64,000 bases of DNA, from the NCBI RefSeq assembly GCF_013393905.1, contig NZ_CP040272.1, positions 2,914,001 to 2,978,000 of the forward strand. Reading direction: 5' to 3'. The notes below the pieces were generated by a model that had not been told where the DNA came from, ran no database searches, and saw nothing but the letters and a program-made list of their open reading frames with translations. This stretch comes from Nostoc sp. C052 (GTDB lineage Bacteria > Cyanobacteriota > Cyanobacteriia > Cyanobacteriales > Nostocaceae). The position numbers were made by a program, and so were the translations under genes. Positions 43,000-51,512 of this stretch are shown here, piece after piece (position 1 is the stretch's first letter; each line of letters begins with the position of its first letter).

Positions 43000-44316
43000 A
43001 TGCTTATTACCCTACTTTTCGTCGCTCTACTAGCTTTCTACGTCGCTTGGAATCTCGGAGCAAACGATGTCGCTAATGCGATGGGAACCTCTGTAGGTTC
43101 CAAGGCTGTCACCCTCAAACAGGCACTAATAATTGCTGGTGTATTAGAGTTTACGGGTGCTGTGTTGTTTGGACATGAAGTAACGGAAACTCTAGCAACG
43201 AAAATTGCTAATCCCGCCTTATTCGCAGCTACACCCCAAATATTCGTTGTTGGAATGGTAACGGTACTAATATCTTGTGGTGTGTGGTTGCAAATTGCCA
43301 CATCACGCGGTTTACCTGTATCGTCTTCTCATGCGGTTGTTGGTGCGATCGCAGGATTTAGCTGGGTAGCTTTGGGAGTAGGTGCAATTGATTGGTCATC
43401 AATTGGCTTAATTACCATTGGCTGGATTTTAACGCCATTAATTAGTGGTGCGATCGCTGCTTTATTTTACAGTCAAATCAAGCACTGGATTTTGGATCAA
43501 CCTAATCAAGTAGTCCAGTTACAAGAATGGATTCCCTGGCTGAGTACTCTGCTGCTAGGTGTATTCGGCGTGATTGTATTACCATCGTTAACTGAACCGC
43601 TAACCAATTTTGTAATTGAGCAAGTTGGTTTTACAATCCCTTCTCATGACATACCCCTATTAACCGGTGCAGTAGCAGTAGTTGGACTCACAATCATTAG
43701 TTGGCGACAGTTAGGGGAGACGGGGGGAGGCGGATTGGAAGAAAAATTTTTACCCCCGACTCAGGAATTACCATCAATCCAAAATCCCAAATCTAAAATC
43801 CAAAATCCTGTTGAGCGCTTATTCGCCCGATTCCAACTACTAAGTGCTTGCTTTGTCGCCTTTGCTCATGGTTCTAATGATGTAGGAAATGCGATCGCTC
43901 CTTTAGCTGCGATCGTTTACATCAATCGCACTGGTAGCGTACCTACCGATGGTATAACTATCCCCCTTTGGATTTTAATTCTTGGTGGTGCTGGTATTGT
44001 TGGTGGTTTAGCTGTCTGGGGTAAAAAAGTCATCGCCACCATTGGCGAAAACATTATTGCCTTGCAACCTAGTAGTGGATTTTGTGCCGAACTGGCAACC
44101 GCTACCACCATCCTCATCGCTTCCCGGCTAGGTTTACCAGTCTCCACCTCTCACGCTCTTGTCGGTGGTGTCGTTGGTATTGGATTAGTGCAAAATCTCA
44201 AGTCGATTAAGTTTCAAACTCTAAAAGGTATTGCTGCCGCTTGGCTAATTACAATCCCCGTAAGTGCTGCCCTTAGCGCTGCCATCTTTAGCATTGCCCG
44301 AATTTTATTTTTCTAA
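43000..44316 (+). CDS. PiT-family inorganic phosphate transporter
   Basis: About 438 residues from the ATG at 43000 (MLITLLFVALLAFYVAWNLG); a TTG 27 bases upstream lies at the edge of the MITE and is unlikely. Two PiT repeats are present: NLGANDVANAMGTSVGSKAV near the N-terminus and FAHGSNDVGNAIAPLAAIVY after a central loop. Ten or more hydrophobic helices are visible. It imports phosphate with H+ or Na+. The central cytoplasmic loop carries SIQNPKSKIQNPVE (residues ~259-271), encoded by a spacer-type repeat; see findings. Confidence 0.92.
   Translation: MLITLLFVALLAFYVAWNLGANDVANAMGTSVGSKAVTLKQALIIAGVLEFTGAVLFGHEVTETLATKIANPALFAATPQIFVVGMVTVLISCGVWLQIATSRGLPVSSSHAVVGAIAGFSWVALGVGAIDWSSIGLITIGWILTPLISGAIAALFYSQIKHWILDQPNQVVQLQEWIPWLSTLLLGVFGVIVLPSLTEPLTNFVIEQVGFTIPSHDIPLLTGAVAVVGLTIISWRQLGETGGGGLEEKFLPPTQELPSIQNPKSKIQNPVERLFARFQLLSACFVAFAHGSNDVGNAIAPLAAIVYINRTGSVPTDGITIPLWILILGGAGIVGGLAVWGKKVIATIGENIIALQPSSGFCAELATATTILIASRLGLPVSTSHALVGGVVGIGLVQNLKSIKFQTLKGIAAAWLITIPVSAALSAAIFSIARILFF
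43773..43808 (+). repeat. Seven-base repeat array inside the PiT gene
   Basis: The array aatccaaaatcccaaatcta continues as aaatccaaaatc, in frame. It is the same word family as the spacer arrays at 8851-9018. It encodes the loop residues IQNPKSKIQNP. Confidence 0.75.
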
Positions 44317-45026
44317 GAATTATTAATATTTTCCTAACTTCTTCCTTTACTGGAATTTACTCAAAGCAAAACCTAGACTACAAAAACGCCAAAAAACGTG
44401 CTTTTGCAGAATTGCTGCTCATTCATTAGAATGTTGTGCAGGGGATAGCGTAACTTTGAATTTCCACAGAAAGATACTTTAATCTCCATTTAGAGATATA
44501 AACTGTCACACAAGTTACATTCCAGACAAATTTACAGATGGTTTCGCAAGTCAGACAACTTTGTGGCGATGTCTAACGACAAGTCGCTTCTCTACAAGAC
44601 GCTACGCCAACGCACCTACGCACAGGCATCTGCAAATCTTTGACGAGTATTATTGGCAGCAAAATCATAAATATTTATTTGGAATGAGATTTCTTTAAAA
44701 GTAAAAATCTCATTGGTAAATAATTGATGACAATAAAACTAACCAAAAACAAACAAAGTCTCTATTCAAGCGACTCTCAGGCGTAGCGATCAATCCCAAA
44801 TCGAATGGTTAAATACTTTTTAATGGCGAAGAGAACACGCTGTAGTAAGCTGTGAGGCAAACTTGATGTTTTGCTAACTTGTGTCTAGTATGACAGAATT
44901 GCGTTGAAATGCGGAAGTGCTGTTAAAATTTTTAATTTATCTGACAAAATACAGGAAATTAGGATGACCGCCAATAAAGTGTACCGAAAGCAGCTTTATC
45001 GTCAAGGTGTTAGAGGTTAGAAGCTA
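44317..45026. other. 710-base spacer, no gene recognised
   Basis: It holds one dispersed repeat (ctctacaagacgctacgcca, about 44588) and otherwise non-coding sequence. The promoter of the coiled-coil/EamA gene is presumably in the last 200 bases. Confidence 0.5.
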
Positions 45027-47363
45027 ATGGGGCGATTCGAGAAGCAACCAGAAAACCCAAGAATCAGAGGTGAGCTATCCAGAGCAGCAGAAAATGCGCT
45101 TTGGGCTGTAGTTGAAGACTTAGAAAATCTTCAGCAGAATGTCCTCAGAGGCTTGCAGGAAGACGTAAAGCGGCTTCAGTCAGAAAAAAATCGGTTATCT
45201 GATGAAATTCAAAGCTTGGTAGAGGAAAAAGAGCATTTACAACAAGTGCGCCAAATCACTGAGCAGCAAGTATTAATTCGGCAACTGGCAGAAGTTCTGG
45301 CAAAGCACATATCATCACAACTGCAATCCTCTCTGGCAACTTTAGCTAGCCAAAACATAGAGGGCAAATCTTACGAACAAGCTGCGCTGAAGTCTGCTGA
45401 AGTGAGCAGCAATGTAGTAGGTGAAATTAATGCAAAAGTCGAACACATGTTTGACAGTTTGGATGACACCGTTACTGTTACCTTTAATTCGCTACAACAG
45501 GAATTGAAGAACTATCAAAGTAATCTTTCCCAGCAGTTGTCACGGATGTATAGCCAGCAGCAGCAAGGGGAAACCATTTTAACGGAGTTTGTTAATCGCC
45601 TGCATGGAGAACTAGAAAAAACTATAGAAGAAACTTCACGTAAACCAGCAACAGGAGGTATACCTACTGTTTTGCAGTTTACGGAACCAGAAAAAAACAG
45701 TTCTGTTGAAACATCACTGCCAGAGTTTGAGGAAGTAGTAAGAAATTCTCTTGAGCCAATTTCCCCGATTCCCAATCAATTTTCACCAAGGGAAACGACA
45801 TCAGAACCTCTGTCTATTACAGAAAAGGTTGCAAATCCAATTTCTGTACTCAGCAAGGATTTGTCGCAAAACGAAACAACATCAGAACCGCTGTCTATTA
45901 CAGAAAAGGTTGCAAATCCAATTTCTGTACTCAGCAAGGATTTGTCGCAAAACGAAACAACGTCAGAACCGCTGTCTATTACAGAAAAGGTTGCAAATCC
46001 AATTTCTGTACCTAGTAAGGATTTGTCAGAAAGTGAAACGACATCAGAATCTACTGCTGCTGTAGTTCCACCACCACAAGACAATGCTAACGAACCCATT
46101 TCTGTCCTCAATCAGGAATTGCCAGAAAACGAAACGCCACCAGTGCCTCCGCTCGCATCTGTGCTACAGCCGAGAATAATTCGGCCTTCGCAAAAGCTAA
46201 ATATTACTGAACCAATTTCTGTCCTTCGCAAGAACGAATCGCAGAGCAAAGCTAAATCCTCATCAACTACTGCGCTAGAACCACCGCCAGAAGAAAAACC
46301 CCCACAATCGCGATCGCCTAATTCCTCTGGCTTATCAACACTGCAAATCGGTTTCTTGTTAATTGTCTCATCGGTAGTGGTATCGTCGCTTTACAACGTA
46401 GCCATCAAGGTGATTTTCCACGAAGGTTCCCAGATTTTTGGGGTATTAGAAGTAGAGCAGTTACTACCGCCGACTTTGGGCAATACTCTGTTAATTTTGA
46501 CGCTCCGGTTTATGGTAGTCGTACCACTGATGGTACTTTTGTCTCCGATGTTGCACCCAAGATTGTGGCAAGACTTGGAAAACTTGGCCGCTTCAGTCCG
46601 AGGCAATCCTACGCCTGCTAATGCAGCTACCAAGCAGATTTTGATATTGTCCATTGTGAGTGGATGCTTTTTGTTTTTATCTCAGGTGCTAATCTACATT
46701 GCGATCGCTCAAGTACCCACCGGAATGGCGATCGCACTGTTCTTTATCTATCCGATGGTTAGTGGTTTATTGTCGTGGTTTCTGTTTCGCGATCGCCCCA
46801 CTCTATTCCGCATCGCGGCGATCGCGGCAATTTGCTGCGGCGAATTGTTGGTTTTAGCGGGTTCTCCCAGCATCGGTATCGGTAATAGTTCAATGGGTAG
46901 CAGCACCGCCATTATTTCGGGTGTGGCTTTTGCTGCCTACATAATTTTGACGCGAGTCTGTGCCAGCAAACTCCATCCCGTGACTTTTACTTTAATTAAC
47001 TTCACTACCATGTTGTTATTGAGCTTTATCTGCTTGATGCTACCCTTACCAAGCAATTGGAACTTGGTAGTAGTTGACCCCACTAAAATGCTGGAACTAG
47101 TTTTAAGCGCGTTTATTTTGGGTGTGCTAACTCTTGCCGGCTATTTGCTCAACAATATTGGTATTGGTAAACTAGGAGCCTCGCGATCGGCGCTCATCGG
47201 TGGTAGCATCCCAGTTTTAACCGTGATTTTAGCTGGGTTAATCATTCAAGAAAATTTGGATATTGTGCAAATTCTGGGAGTGTTATTTGTAACCTTTGGC
47301 GCAGCGGCTTTCAGCTTTGAAACAATGCGAAATCAGGTTAAACCCTCTAATTCCACGAATTAA
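45027..47363 (+). CDS. Fusion of coiled-coil domain, repeat linker and EamA (DMT) transporter
   Basis: 778 residues. Residues ~20-200 are a Gln/Glu/Leu-rich coiled coil whose last ~50 residues (TVTVTFNSLQ, then LSQQLSRMYS, then QGETILTEF) match the protein at 1-828. Residues ~235-430 are a disordered Ser/Pro/Glu linker that includes three 27-residue tandem repeats (ETTSEPLSITEKVANPISVL...). Residues ~445-770 are ten transmembrane helices of the drug/metabolite transporter superfamily, with two EamA repeats (YIAIAQVPTGMAIALFFIYP, then YLLNNIGIGKLGASRSALIG). It probably moves a small metabolite across the inner membrane, with the N-terminus acting as a cytoplasmic tether. Start ATG at 45027 after GTTAGAAG. 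Confidence 0.85.
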   Translation: MGRFEKQPENPRIRGELSRAAENALWAVVEDLENLQQNVLRGLQEDVKRLQSEKNRLSDEIQSLVEEKEHLQQVRQITEQQVLIRQLAEVLAKHISSQLQSSLATLASQNIEGKSYEQAALKSAEVSSNVVGEINAKVEHMFDSLDDTVTVTFNSLQQELKNYQSNLSQQLSRMYSQQQQGETILTEFVNRLHGELEKTIEETSRKPATGGIPTVLQFTEPEKNSSVETSLPEFEEVVRNSLEPISPIPNQFSPRETTSEPLSITEKVANPISVLSKDLSQNETTSEPLSITEKVANPISVLSKDLSQNETTSEPLSITEKVANPISVPSKDLSESETTSESTAAVVPPPQDNANEPISVLNQELPENETPPVPPLASVLQPRIIRPSQKLNITEPISVLRKNESQSKAKSSSTTALEPPPEEKPPQSRSPNSSGLSTLQIGFLLIVSSVVVSSLYNVAIKVIFHEGSQIFGVLEVEQLLPPTLGNTLLILTLRFMVVVPLMVLLSPMLHPRLWQDLENLAASVRGNPTPANAATKQILILSIVSGCFLFLSQVLIYIAIAQVPTGMAIALFFIYPMVSGLLSWFLFRDRPTLFRIAAIAAICCGELLVLAGSPSIGIGNSSMGSSTAIISGVAFAAYIILTRVCASKLHPVTFTLINFTTMLLLSFICLMLPLPSNWNLVVVDPTKMLELVLSAFILGVLTLAGYLLNNIGIGKLGASRSALIGGSIPVLTVILAGLIIQENLDIVQILGVLFVTFGAAAFSFETMRNQVKPSNSTN
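45792..46034 (+). repeat. Three 81-bp tandem coding repeats
   Basis: Units begin at 45792, 45873 and 45954 (gaaacgacatcagaacc and close variants). A partial fourth begins at 46035. The second and third are nearly identical, which indicates recent expansion. Confidence 0.92.
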
Positions 47364-47470
47364 ATGGCGAGTTTAATCAGCTTAAGTGTGATGGGAGCTA
47401 CTTCACCTCCCATTCACTCAGGATCGGTTTTGAAGCTAATGCGTCCACTTGTAAGTTTTATAAATCAAAT

Positions 47471-47499
47471 ATCCCCGACTTCTTCGAGAAGTCGGGGAT
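47471..47499. repeat. Perfect palindromic repeat
   Basis: ATCCCCGACTTCT (47471-47483), loop TCG, AGAAGTCGGGGAT (47487-47499). It lies about 110 bases after the EamA stop and may serve as its terminator. Second copy at 40066-40098. Confidence 0.75.
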
Positions 47500-47535
47500 T
47501 TAAGTTTTCACCAATGATTATTCGGAATCCTGTAT

Positions 47536-49629
47536 CCCACATTCCGCACCCGGAACTGTCACAAAAGAAATAGCAAAGAATTGTGGGGTTAGTTTTTGAT
47601 TTAAAACCAAAATTGGAGAGATGGAAATTTAAAAATCAAACCAGAGTTTGCGAAAATAAAGAATCGGTATAAAAAATGCTGCACTAAAACGTAGAGTTAC
47701 TAAACATAGAGTGAGTAACTCTTGCAAAAATTAGTAAAAGTAAAGCTTAATTAAAATAATAATCAAACTAATAAATAGTAGCGACGACAAGTACTAGGAA
47801 AAAATTGTAATATCCATAATCTTTCATCAGAGAGGTTTGATATTTGTGAAACACTATTAACAATTAATAAATGAATACCTTGGAAACATTGAAATATCCA
47901 CCTGAGAGTGGGGCGGTCTGTTGGTTTACCTAATTGATTTTTTATTTCCTGGTTTTGAGCTAATAAAATTCCACGTAACTGTCGTTGTCCTAAAGTATAA
48001 ACCAACAAACATAACCCCATAATCATTGATAAAGCTTCAATGCGCTCCGGTGACTTAATAAATATGCTATCTGTTAAGAATAAAGGGTCTTTTAAGAAAG
48101 CAAAGCCTCTTTCACATGATTGTTGAGCTTTATATTCCTTAATCATGTCAGTGTGGCTTAATTGGGATTCATCAATAATATTAGTTGCTAAAATAAATTT
48201 TCCCGAAGCGCGATTTTCAAGTTCAATTGCTGCTTTATCTTGCTCTAATTGCGCGGATATCTGATAGTAATATTTCCAGTCATTCTGATTGTTGTTTTTG
48301 TTTTTACCTTGAGGTTTTAACTGTTTCTTAGATATTTTAATTTCAGCCAAACAATGATATTTTAATTGCTCTGATAGATGTAATGCAGCTTTCTTGGCAT
48401 CTCGATGACAAGCAAATTCTTCATTACATAATTTTGTGAGCTTTTGATGAGCATTTATTTGGGCTTGCTGAACACGGCGCATCAGCTGTTTAGAATCTGC
48501 TTTTTTCCGTTCTTGGCTTTCAACTATCAGCCATCTTTGCTCGATCCCGGCATAGTTACTAGACTTGACTATATATGAATAACCTGTTATTTCACTTTGG
48601 ATTAAATCTTTGGAGTCTATTCCTAATAGTATTTGCTTGGCTAACCCCACTGTCAATGGAACTCTGCATAACCATTTGAGGCTTTTCATCAAATTCAGGT
48701 TTTCGGCACTATATAATGCGCTGTCTGCTACCATTAACGCATCTATATCAATATTTTCTCGAAAATTCACGAGAGTTTTCGCAAAGGTTTTCGTATCTGA
48801 TTGATTTCCTGACGCTGCTTTTAAAAAGATGGGAATATCCCCATCACTGCTACAAATTAACTCTAGAATAAATTGTTTTAAGTCTGGTCTATGATCTCTT
48901 GAATAACCATAAGTTATATTTATTGGTTGTGGTGCTAACTCTAGGAGCTTATCTTCATTTTCTGTGGGAGCATTTCTTTCAAAGGCTACTTCGGGTAAAC
49001 CAGTTTTATATTCTCCGTGCAGATGCAATGAAGAAGAATCTAAGTGTAGCGATGATAAATCTACTCCATATTTTTTTACTGCTGCTAACGCTATTAAAGT
49101 GAAGATTCCACTTAATCCTTTTAAATATAATTGGTCTAATACTCTTCCTAGTCTGTCGTCATTTAAATGTTCTGGTAATACTCCTTCTCCTATCAAGTGT
49201 TCACAGGCATAGCTATCCATATATTTAGGAAACATATATAATGTTCCAGATACAAACCCTAACCCGTTTAGTATCATTGCTTTGACCGCCTGACCCGCAC
49301 TCACTTTAGACTGCGGGTGCTGTCCAAGTATTTTATTTATTTGGTCTACCAACCCTATTTCATCAATAATTCCTGCTACTATCCCCAGGTGATTTAAATT
49401 TTTTACTTCAATGCTCAAAGGCGAATTCATTTTCACACTATATCCCATCAACTATTTTTAGCTTTTCATGATGGAAGCTTATAGAGTGCTAATTTTATTT
49501 ATTTTTTGACTTTTACCCTGATTCTGGCTATTAACTTTACTTCTGGGTTTTTCTTGTCTCAATTTCTACCAGTAGTTTTAATTTACTTACTGCTTTCTCT
49601 GTGTGCCAGTTTTAGGTGCGGAATGTGGG
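47536..49629. mobile_element. Complete IS1634-family insertion sequence with 6-bp target duplication
   Basis: Terminal inverted repeats CCCACATTCCGCACC (47536-47550) and GGTGCGGAATGTGGG (49615-49629) are perfectly complementary. Similarity extends inwards (aactg-t/g-caca). Directly outside both ends is CTGTAT (47530-47535 and 49630-49635), a perfect 6-bp target site duplication. The 2094-bp element carries one transposase gene on the minus strand. Confidence 0.93.
47763..49448 (-). CDS. IS1634-family transposase
   Basis: About 561 residues from the ATG at 49448 (MGYSVKMNSPLSIEVKNLNH). The N-terminal DUF4277-type domain reads GIVAGIIDEIGLVDQINKIL and AGQAVKAMILNGLGFVSGTL. The DDE core includes LHLDSSSLHLHGEY, DGDIPIFLKAASGNQSDTK and DALMVADSALYSAENL. 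The C-terminal Glu region is QQSCERGFAFLKDPLFLTDS. The length is normal and the frame is open, so the element looks active. It lies 314 bases inside the right-hand... insertion boundary convention: the gene occupies most of the element between its terminal inverted repeats, and transcription reads away from hetR. Confidence 0.95.
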   Translation of the reverse strand: MGYSVKMNSPLSIEVKNLNHLGIVAGIIDEIGLVDQINKILGQHPQSKVSAGQAVKAMILNGLGFVSGTLYMFPKYMDSYACEHLIGEGVLPEHLNDDRLGRVLDQLYLKGLSGIFTLIALAAVKKYGVDLSSLHLDSSSLHLHGEYKTGLPEVAFERNAPTENEDKLLELAPQPINITYGYSRDHRPDLKQFILELICSSDGDIPIFLKAASGNQSDTKTFAKTLVNFRENIDIDALMVADSALYSAENLNLMKSLKWLCRVPLTVGLAKQILLGIDSKDLIQSEITGYSYIVKSSNYAGIEQRWLIVESQERKKADSKQLMRRVQQAQINAHQKLTKLCNEEFACHRDAKKAALHLSEQLKYHCLAEIKISKKQLKPQGKNKNNNQNDWKYYYQISAQLEQDKAAIELENRASGKFILATNIIDESQLSHTDMIKEYKAQQSCERGFAFLKDPLFLTDSIFIKSPERIEALSMIMGLCLLVYTLGQRQLRGILLAQNQEIKNQLGKPTDRPTLRWIFQCFQGIHLLIVNSVSQISNLSDERLWILQFFPSTCRRYYLLV

Positions 49630-49920
49630 CTGTATGGGTGCAGATAAAACTTAGGGACTGACAAATAAAAAATATCCAATTAACTCTTGTGGGATGAGCA
49701 ACATGAGCGCCCAGATAAGGTCGGCAAGATCCACCCCAATACTGCTCGCTTTGTGTATTTTTAACTCGGAATTGGGTTTGGGGAAATACTTTTCGGGTTT
49801 TGGGAGAAAGGGGAAGGGGTAAAGGTAAATTCAAACCCTTACCCCTTCCCCTTTAACCTTTCCCCAGATCAAAAGAGAGATTGTTGGGTTTATCCGAATT
49901 GTATTACAAAAATTACATCT

Positions 49921-49975
49921 GTAGAGACAATATCCTGTAGACGCAAAGTAGCTTCCTACAGGATATTGTCTCTAC
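49921..49975. repeat. Perfect 20-bp inverted repeat with 15-base loop
   Basis: GTAGAGACAATATCCTGTAG (49921-49940) is exactly complementary to 49956-49975. It has the form of a Nostoc palindromic repeat. Confidence 0.85.
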
Positions 49976-50148
49976 TATCAAAGCAATCTTTTCGGCTATT
50001 GTTTGCGTAAGTCCTATAGATAAGTGAGCAGTAATCAGAATAACTTGACTTGTAATAAATTTTTAGGAATTTAGCCTGATACAGGTAGGGAAAACACGTA
50101 TATGTAAGCAGTATGAGTAGTACTGACTCCAGCTATTGAGTACGAGTA

Positions 50149-50318
50149 CTTGCTCAGAGAGGAGATTTGCAAGGAGTCAACACCATTGATCGCATTTTGG
50201 AACTAGGAAATCCAGAAGTAGCAGAAATGTTTAAAGTGAACTGTTTTTTCAACCTGGAGATGCCATTGAAACAACCAGTATTTTCATACCACAAAAACCC
50301 CTGCAAGTAATGCGGAAT
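50149..50318 (+). pseudogene. Possible frameshifted gene remnant of unknown family
   Basis: One frame gives LAQRGDLQGVNTIDRILEL, then GNPEVAEMFK. Just after a run of six T at about 50245, the next frame continues protein-like as LFFQPGDAIETTSIFIPQKP, then LQVMRN and a stop. A one-base slip in the T run would join them. No family recognised. Confidence 0.35.
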
Positions 50319-50784
50319 TAAAATTTTCTCATTTCTATGCTCTTGTGTTTGGTGAAATGGTATCTTTATTTCTGTCGTTCTTTACTAGTTAATGCGGTCT
50401 CCGTAGGCGTAGCCCACCGTAAGTATCGCCCAAATACTCTAGAAAAAGCTTATCCTGCTTTTTTAGCAACAAACTATCTACGTAATTCAAGTCTCTCAAA
50501 TATATAAAATAGCGAGGTAAAAACATAATTGAAAATAGGCAATGAATTAGTTAAATCATGAAAATTTAAAATTCTTTCATGAAAAAAATATAAATTCATT
50601 GAAAAAAAGTCTCTAAATAATCATCTTATGGAATCCAAGATGTTTTATTATATATATGACTAGTAACTAATCTTTCGGTTCCTAGCACGAGCAACAAAGC
50701 CTTGTAGCTACGCGATTTAGTCGAAATTAATCGCAGCTTTATGTGTCAGATTACCCGTAAAAAAAGATAGATTGGACTTAAATT

Positions 50785-50843
50785 TAGGAGGAGAAATGAA
50801 AATATCATCAAACCTTGATTTAGTCACAATAGAAAGTATTTAA
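50785..50843 (+). CDS. 15-codon ORF with strong ribosome binding site
   Basis: TAGGAGGAGAA is directly followed by ATG at 50796. The ORF encodes MKISSNLDLVTIESI and ends at TAA (50841-50843). The CDS proper is 50796-50843. The Shine-Dalgarno match is the best in the hetR upstream region. It could be a leader peptide, a truncated gene or chance. Confidence 0.3.
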
Positions 50844-51021
50844 ATAGCGTCATTCATTTATGAAATCAAGAACACATGATTTTATTCCGAAAGCAAAAAA
50901 CAGTGATATGATGAGGAACAATATTTGAAAAACAACAGGTATTTTGAAATTGGAATTATTTGCTCTACTTGATGTCTATTATTTTCCCTCAAGCCAACGG
51001 CTGGTAATGCCGAGACATCAC

Positions 51022-51075
51022 TGGAGGTTGTGAACGGTATGATAGTTCACAAAGAGCTATGTGGCTCAACCTCTA
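51022..51075 (+). ncRNA. Candidate structured RNA (three-way junction) in the hetR leader
   Basis: Three Watson-Crick helices nest without gaps. P1 is GAGGTT 51024-51029 with AACCTC 51068-51073, extended by a G-U and a U-A pair. P2 is GTGAAC 51030-51035 with GTTCAC 51045-51050. P3 is GAGC 51054-51057 with GCTC 51064-51067. It lies about 530-580 bases before the hetR ATG. No known riboswitch or ribozyme class was recognised. Confidence 0.45.
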
Positions 51076-51391
51076 AATATGGCTACACCTGGTAAGCGAT
51101 TTATTTTTAGACTACTCCCAATTATTTCTAGTAACCTGTGTACTACAAATAATTCGCCAAAGCTGAAAAATCCATCTTTTACTAGTAACAGATATCCCAG
51201 ATAAACTGCACAAACTAGTTTTTACTCCGAGTCGGCATAGTGCCATAATTAGGTGTAAGCTGCTTGAGATTGTTACTCTTAAAAGACGAAAAAAATCCAG
51301 AAAACTGAAAAGCTTTGTAGATTAATTGCAACATAGTTGACTTTTGGGAGATAAACCGCCGTTAAGCTTGATTTGATGGTATCTGTAATTT

Positions 51392-51419
51392 TCCGGTTAG
51401 ATGCAGAGACAGTTATAGT
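51392..51419 (+). promoter_or_regulatory. DIF1-like promoter upstream of hetR
   Basis: TCCGGT (51392-51397, one mismatch from the DIF1 hexamer TCCGGA), 16 bases, TATAGT (51414-51419). Transcription would start near 51426, about 175 bases before the hetR ATG. This is close to one of the start sites reported for Anabaena hetR (-184). The spacing equals that of the patX promoter. Confidence 0.5.
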
Positions 51420-51464
51420 CACAACTACCGAATCTGCTTTTGTACCAGAAAATATGCGAAAATT

Positions 51465-51512
51465 GTAGTTTGTGCTACCACCGATATCATCGTTATCGCA
51501 TACTAATATAAT
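51465..51512 (+). promoter_or_regulatory. Perfect NtcA box and -10 proximal to hetR
   Basis: GTA-N8-TAC at 51465-51478 (TTGTAGTTTGTGCTACC) is followed by overlapping TAATAT (51504-51509) and TATAAT (51507-51512). The box-to--10 gap is 25-28 bases, slightly longer than the usual 20-24. A box this size occurs by chance about once per 4 kb. Confidence 0.4.

Noticed and set aside
45751..46111. Repeat-rich frames on both strands over the EamA linker
   Set aside because: They are shadows of the 81-base coding repeats in the real gene.
47364..47573. 69-codon frame directly after the EamA gene
   Set aside because: It reads through a palindromic repeat and into the IS terminal repeat, so it is an artefact of open spacer DNA.
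49583..49834. 83-codon minus-strand frame at the right IS end
   Set aside because: It spans the IS terminus and target duplication and low-complexity DNA.
51131..51143. GTA...TAC word upstream of hetR as an NtcA box
   Set aside because: The spacer is seven bases, not eight; NtcA boxes need N8.
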